From Leptotrichia sp. HSP-342 (GTDB lineage Bacteria; Fusobacteriota; Fusobacteriia; Fusobacteriales; Leptotrichiaceae), in assembly GCF_041199995.1 (NCBI RefSeq), contig NZ_CP165646.1, positions 1,736,001-1,800,000 of the forward strand: a stretch of 64,000 bases of DNA. Reading direction: 5' to 3'. Positions 61,564 to 64,000 of this stretch are shown here, piece after piece. Position 1 is the stretch's first letter. Each line of letters starts with the position of its first letter. The notes below the pieces were generated by a model. It had not been told where the DNA came from. It saw only the letters and a list, made by a program, of their open reading frames with translations, and did not search any database. The position numbers were made by a program, and so were the translations under genes.

Positions 61564-62151
61564 CTATTTTTCCCTTCTTCTTTTTATTGCCTTATACTGT
61601 TCCGGAAATGCAATTCCAAATAAAGTAATATAAACACTTATCATCATTGCAGGCGGATAAAATATACACGATATTATTAACCCGATTATTTTTATACTTA
61701 TATCAACTTTTATCCATCTTATCATTGTTTTTAATGATTCCTGCAATTCTTTATCATGTTTATTCACCTTTTCTATCAGATACAACGAGATTATATTGCA
61801 GAATGTAACAGCCAGAACTATTACCCCATAAAATCCTTGCGCTACACTACTGTTATAGTATGAAGTGACAAAAGAAGTCACATATGGAAAAAATGAGGAA
61901 AAGAAGAGTAGAGCTACATTTACCCAGACAATTGATGGTGTAATATATTTTATTTTATGCCATTCATTATGCAGATTTACCCACATTGTTCCAAGCCAGA
62001 AAAATGAAAGCGTATATGCAAAAAAATCTACTCTCAGATTCCAAAGTGCTTTTAAAGTTGCTGTTTCAGGTTTTTTCAGTTCTAATATAAGAATTGTCAT
62101 AATAATTGCAAGTACAGCATCCATAAAAGCTGCCAATCTTTCTTTATTCAT
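61564..62151 (-). CDS. TMEM175-family potassium channel (copy 2)
   Basis: A 195-residue, six-segment membrane protein with the family signature MNKERLAAFMDAVLAIIMTILILELKKP. The ATG at 62151 follows GGAGTTTAATT; an upstream in-frame start is less well placed. The second segment FFAYTLSFFWLGTMWVNLHN carries the motif common to prokaryotic TMEM175. It is a diverged paralogue of the protein at 58001-58582 and lies upstream of the AraC remnant. Confidence 0.85.
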   Translation of the reverse strand: MNKERLAAFMDAVLAIIMTILILELKKPETATLKALWNLRVDFFAYTLSFFWLGTMWVNLHNEWHKIKYITPSIVWVNVALLFFSSFFPYVTSFVTSYYNSSVAQGFYGVIVLAVTFCNIISLYLIEKVNKHDKELQESLKTMIRWIKVDISIKIIGLIISCIFYPPAMMISVYITLFGIAFPEQYKAIKRRREK

Positions 62152-62377
62152 AATTAAACTCCATTCCATGATTTTATAATAATACAATTATATCATAAAT
62201 CAGTAAGGAATTTAATTTTTAGTTTTTCATATATAATCTCCTTCATTTTCTTATTTTTATTTCCTTATCTTTATATAGTTATAATACTAAAATTTAAGAT
62301 AAAAGTACAATACCGTTTAGAAAATGTGCTATAATTAAAATGCATACTAAAAATAAAAATTATATGAGGTGATTTAT

Positions 62378-63229
62378 ATGATAGAATTGGAACAACTTAA
62401 ACAGCTTATCGCGTTTGCAACATATGGAACATTATCAAAAGCCGCTGAAGAATTGTATATTTCACAGCCTGCCCTTTCCCGTTCGATACAAAAGCTGGAA
62501 AAAACTTTAGGGGTTGAACTTTTTGACAGGAAAAAAAATAAGATGGAATTAAATGAAAATGGAAAAACTGTTATCCAGTACGCAGAAAAAATATTGAATC
62601 TTGTGGATGAAATGGAAGAAAAAGTTAATAAAAATAATCAGGTTCAAAATAATTTTTCAATTGGTTCATGTGCTCCAGCTCCATTGTGGGATATGATTTC
62701 ATTATTTGGAAGATTTTATCCTGAAAAGTATATTCTTCATAAAATAGAAAATAATCTTCAGTTATTTGAAAAACTTAAAAATGGCAGTTATCAGATGATT
62801 ATTCTTTCTGAACCTATTGATAATTCTGAATTTTTCTGCATAAAATACAAAACTGAACAATTATTTTTATCAGTTTCTTTGCAGCATCCGCTGGCTAAAA
62901 AAAAGGAAATACATTTTTCAGATATTACAGATGACAGAATGCTCTTATTCAATCCAATAGGAATATGGAAGGATGTAGTTTTAGAAAAAATGCCTAATAT
63001 GAACTTTCTTATCCAAAACGACAGGATTATTTATCAGGAATTAGCTGAAATGCAAAATTTACTTCATTTCCGTTCAAATTTCACACTTGAACGTGAAGAC
63101 AATTTCAAAAATAATATTTCAATCCCAATTGCTGACAAGGAAGCAAAAATAACTTTTTACTGTATTTGCAAGAAAAGTATAAAAAATGAAATTGAAAAAA
63201 TTTTTGATAGTTTTTGTAAAAATTCTTAA
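62378..63229 (+). CDS. LysR-family transcriptional regulator
   Basis: A 283-residue activator/repressor. The HTH is MIELEQLKQLIAFATYGTLS, KAAEELYISQPALSRSIQKL near residues 1-45, and the C-terminal part is a short substrate-binding domain (IGSCAPAPLWDMIS onward). The ATG at 62378 follows GAGGTGATTTAT; a GTG upstream is less likely. It is divergent from the TMEM175 gene and convergent with the aldo/keto reductase gene. The target is unknown. Confidence 0.92.
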   Translation: MIELEQLKQLIAFATYGTLSKAAEELYISQPALSRSIQKLEKTLGVELFDRKKNKMELNENGKTVIQYAEKILNLVDEMEEKVNKNNQVQNNFSIGSCAPAPLWDMISLFGRFYPEKYILHKIENNLQLFEKLKNGSYQMIILSEPIDNSEFFCIKYKTEQLFLSVSLQHPLAKKKEIHFSDITDDRMLLFNPIGIWKDVVLEKMPNMNFLIQNDRIIYQELAEMQNLLHFRSNFTLEREDNFKNNISIPIADKEAKITFYCICKKSIKNEIEKIFDSFCKNS

Positions 63230-63264
63230 AAAAATATGAGGGTGCATTTCCCTCATATCTTTAT
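63230..63264 (+). terminator. Terminator of the LysR gene
   Basis: ATATGAGGG (63234-63242) pairs with CCCTCATAT (63250-63258) followed by a weak CTTTATAT tract. The A-rich left side could also serve the convergent gene. Confidence 0.65.
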
Positions 63265-63341
63265 ATACTCATATTTTCATTAGTTTATCATATAGCCATT
63301 TGAAAATCAAGAAAATTAAATTTTTGATTTCAAAACTCTTA

Positions 63342-64000
<659 letters not shown>

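Overview
The window looks like a stretch of chromosome from a Leptotrichia-like member of the Fusobacteriota. It is very AT-rich. The genes combine a Gram-negative envelope (WaaA/KdtA, a lipid A acyltransferase of the LpxL/HtrB type, many lipoproteins, and a patatin/POTRA/beta-barrel type Vd autotransporter like FplA of Fusobacterium) with features often seen in Firmicutes (RNase Y next to YmdB, a CIRCE element at clpB). The genus is inferred from overall gene content; no rRNA is present to confirm it. I found no tRNA, rRNA or CRISPR array.

Layout. 1-1052 is the 3' part of ribBA. 1464-5434 (minus) is an ABC importer operon with two tandem substrate-binding lipoproteins, a permease and an ATPase, behind a promoter and a hairpin leader. 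5779-5945 is copy 1 of an interspersed structured repeat. 6111-8029 (minus) holds an HU gene, two genes of unknown function and a broken ParA gene. 8249-12761 (plus) has proS, a membrane protein, a HAD phosphatase and gldA. 12906-15476 (minus) is clpB with a CIRCE operator overlapping its promoter region. 15747-16055 is a decayed YefM-YoeB toxin-antitoxin pair. 16212-25431 (minus) has an MgtC-type protein, an internally duplicated SurA-like protein, an amino-acid ABC system with fused receptor and permease, asd, an NlpC/P60 lipoprotein, dtd, a metallo-beta-lactamase-fold hydrolase and an MscS channel. 25616-26045 is mobile-element debris.

26280-49845 (minus) is mostly housekeeping: a methyltransferase resembling rickettsial surface-protein lysine methyltransferases, trmB, waaA, a second HU gene, cmk, prmA, ymdB, rny, an LpxL-type acyltransferase, rpsO, lipoproteins, metG, a DUF374 acyltransferase, a TetR regulator, folA, thyA, trmL, ruvC, a phage-type DNA polymerase homologue with an apparently intact exonuclease but degenerate polymerase part, truB and cls. 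50025-51113 is an IS30-family element whose transposase seems to have lost its first catalytic Asp. From there to the end the window is more accessory: a possible Imm49-type immunity protein, two more repeat copies, ridA, the type Vd autotransporter, an Lrp regulator divergent from a metallo-beta-lactamase-fold hydrolase, a YjjG-like HAD enzyme, two TMEM175-family channels, two exported proteins of unknown function, a dead AraC regulator, a LysR regulator and a partial aldo/keto reductase.

The observations most worth following are: (1) the interspersed repeat at about 5.8, 52.2 and 57.0 kb, with conserved inverted segments; (2) a promoter plus 5' leader module of about 125 bases shared, up to the start codon, by two otherwise unlike exported-protein genes at 59.1 and 61.0 kb; (3) the exonuclease/degenerate polymerase gene between truB and ruvC; (4) a lipoprotein gene split by a one-base shift in an A6 run; and (5) several decayed mobile, toxin-antitoxin and partition genes.
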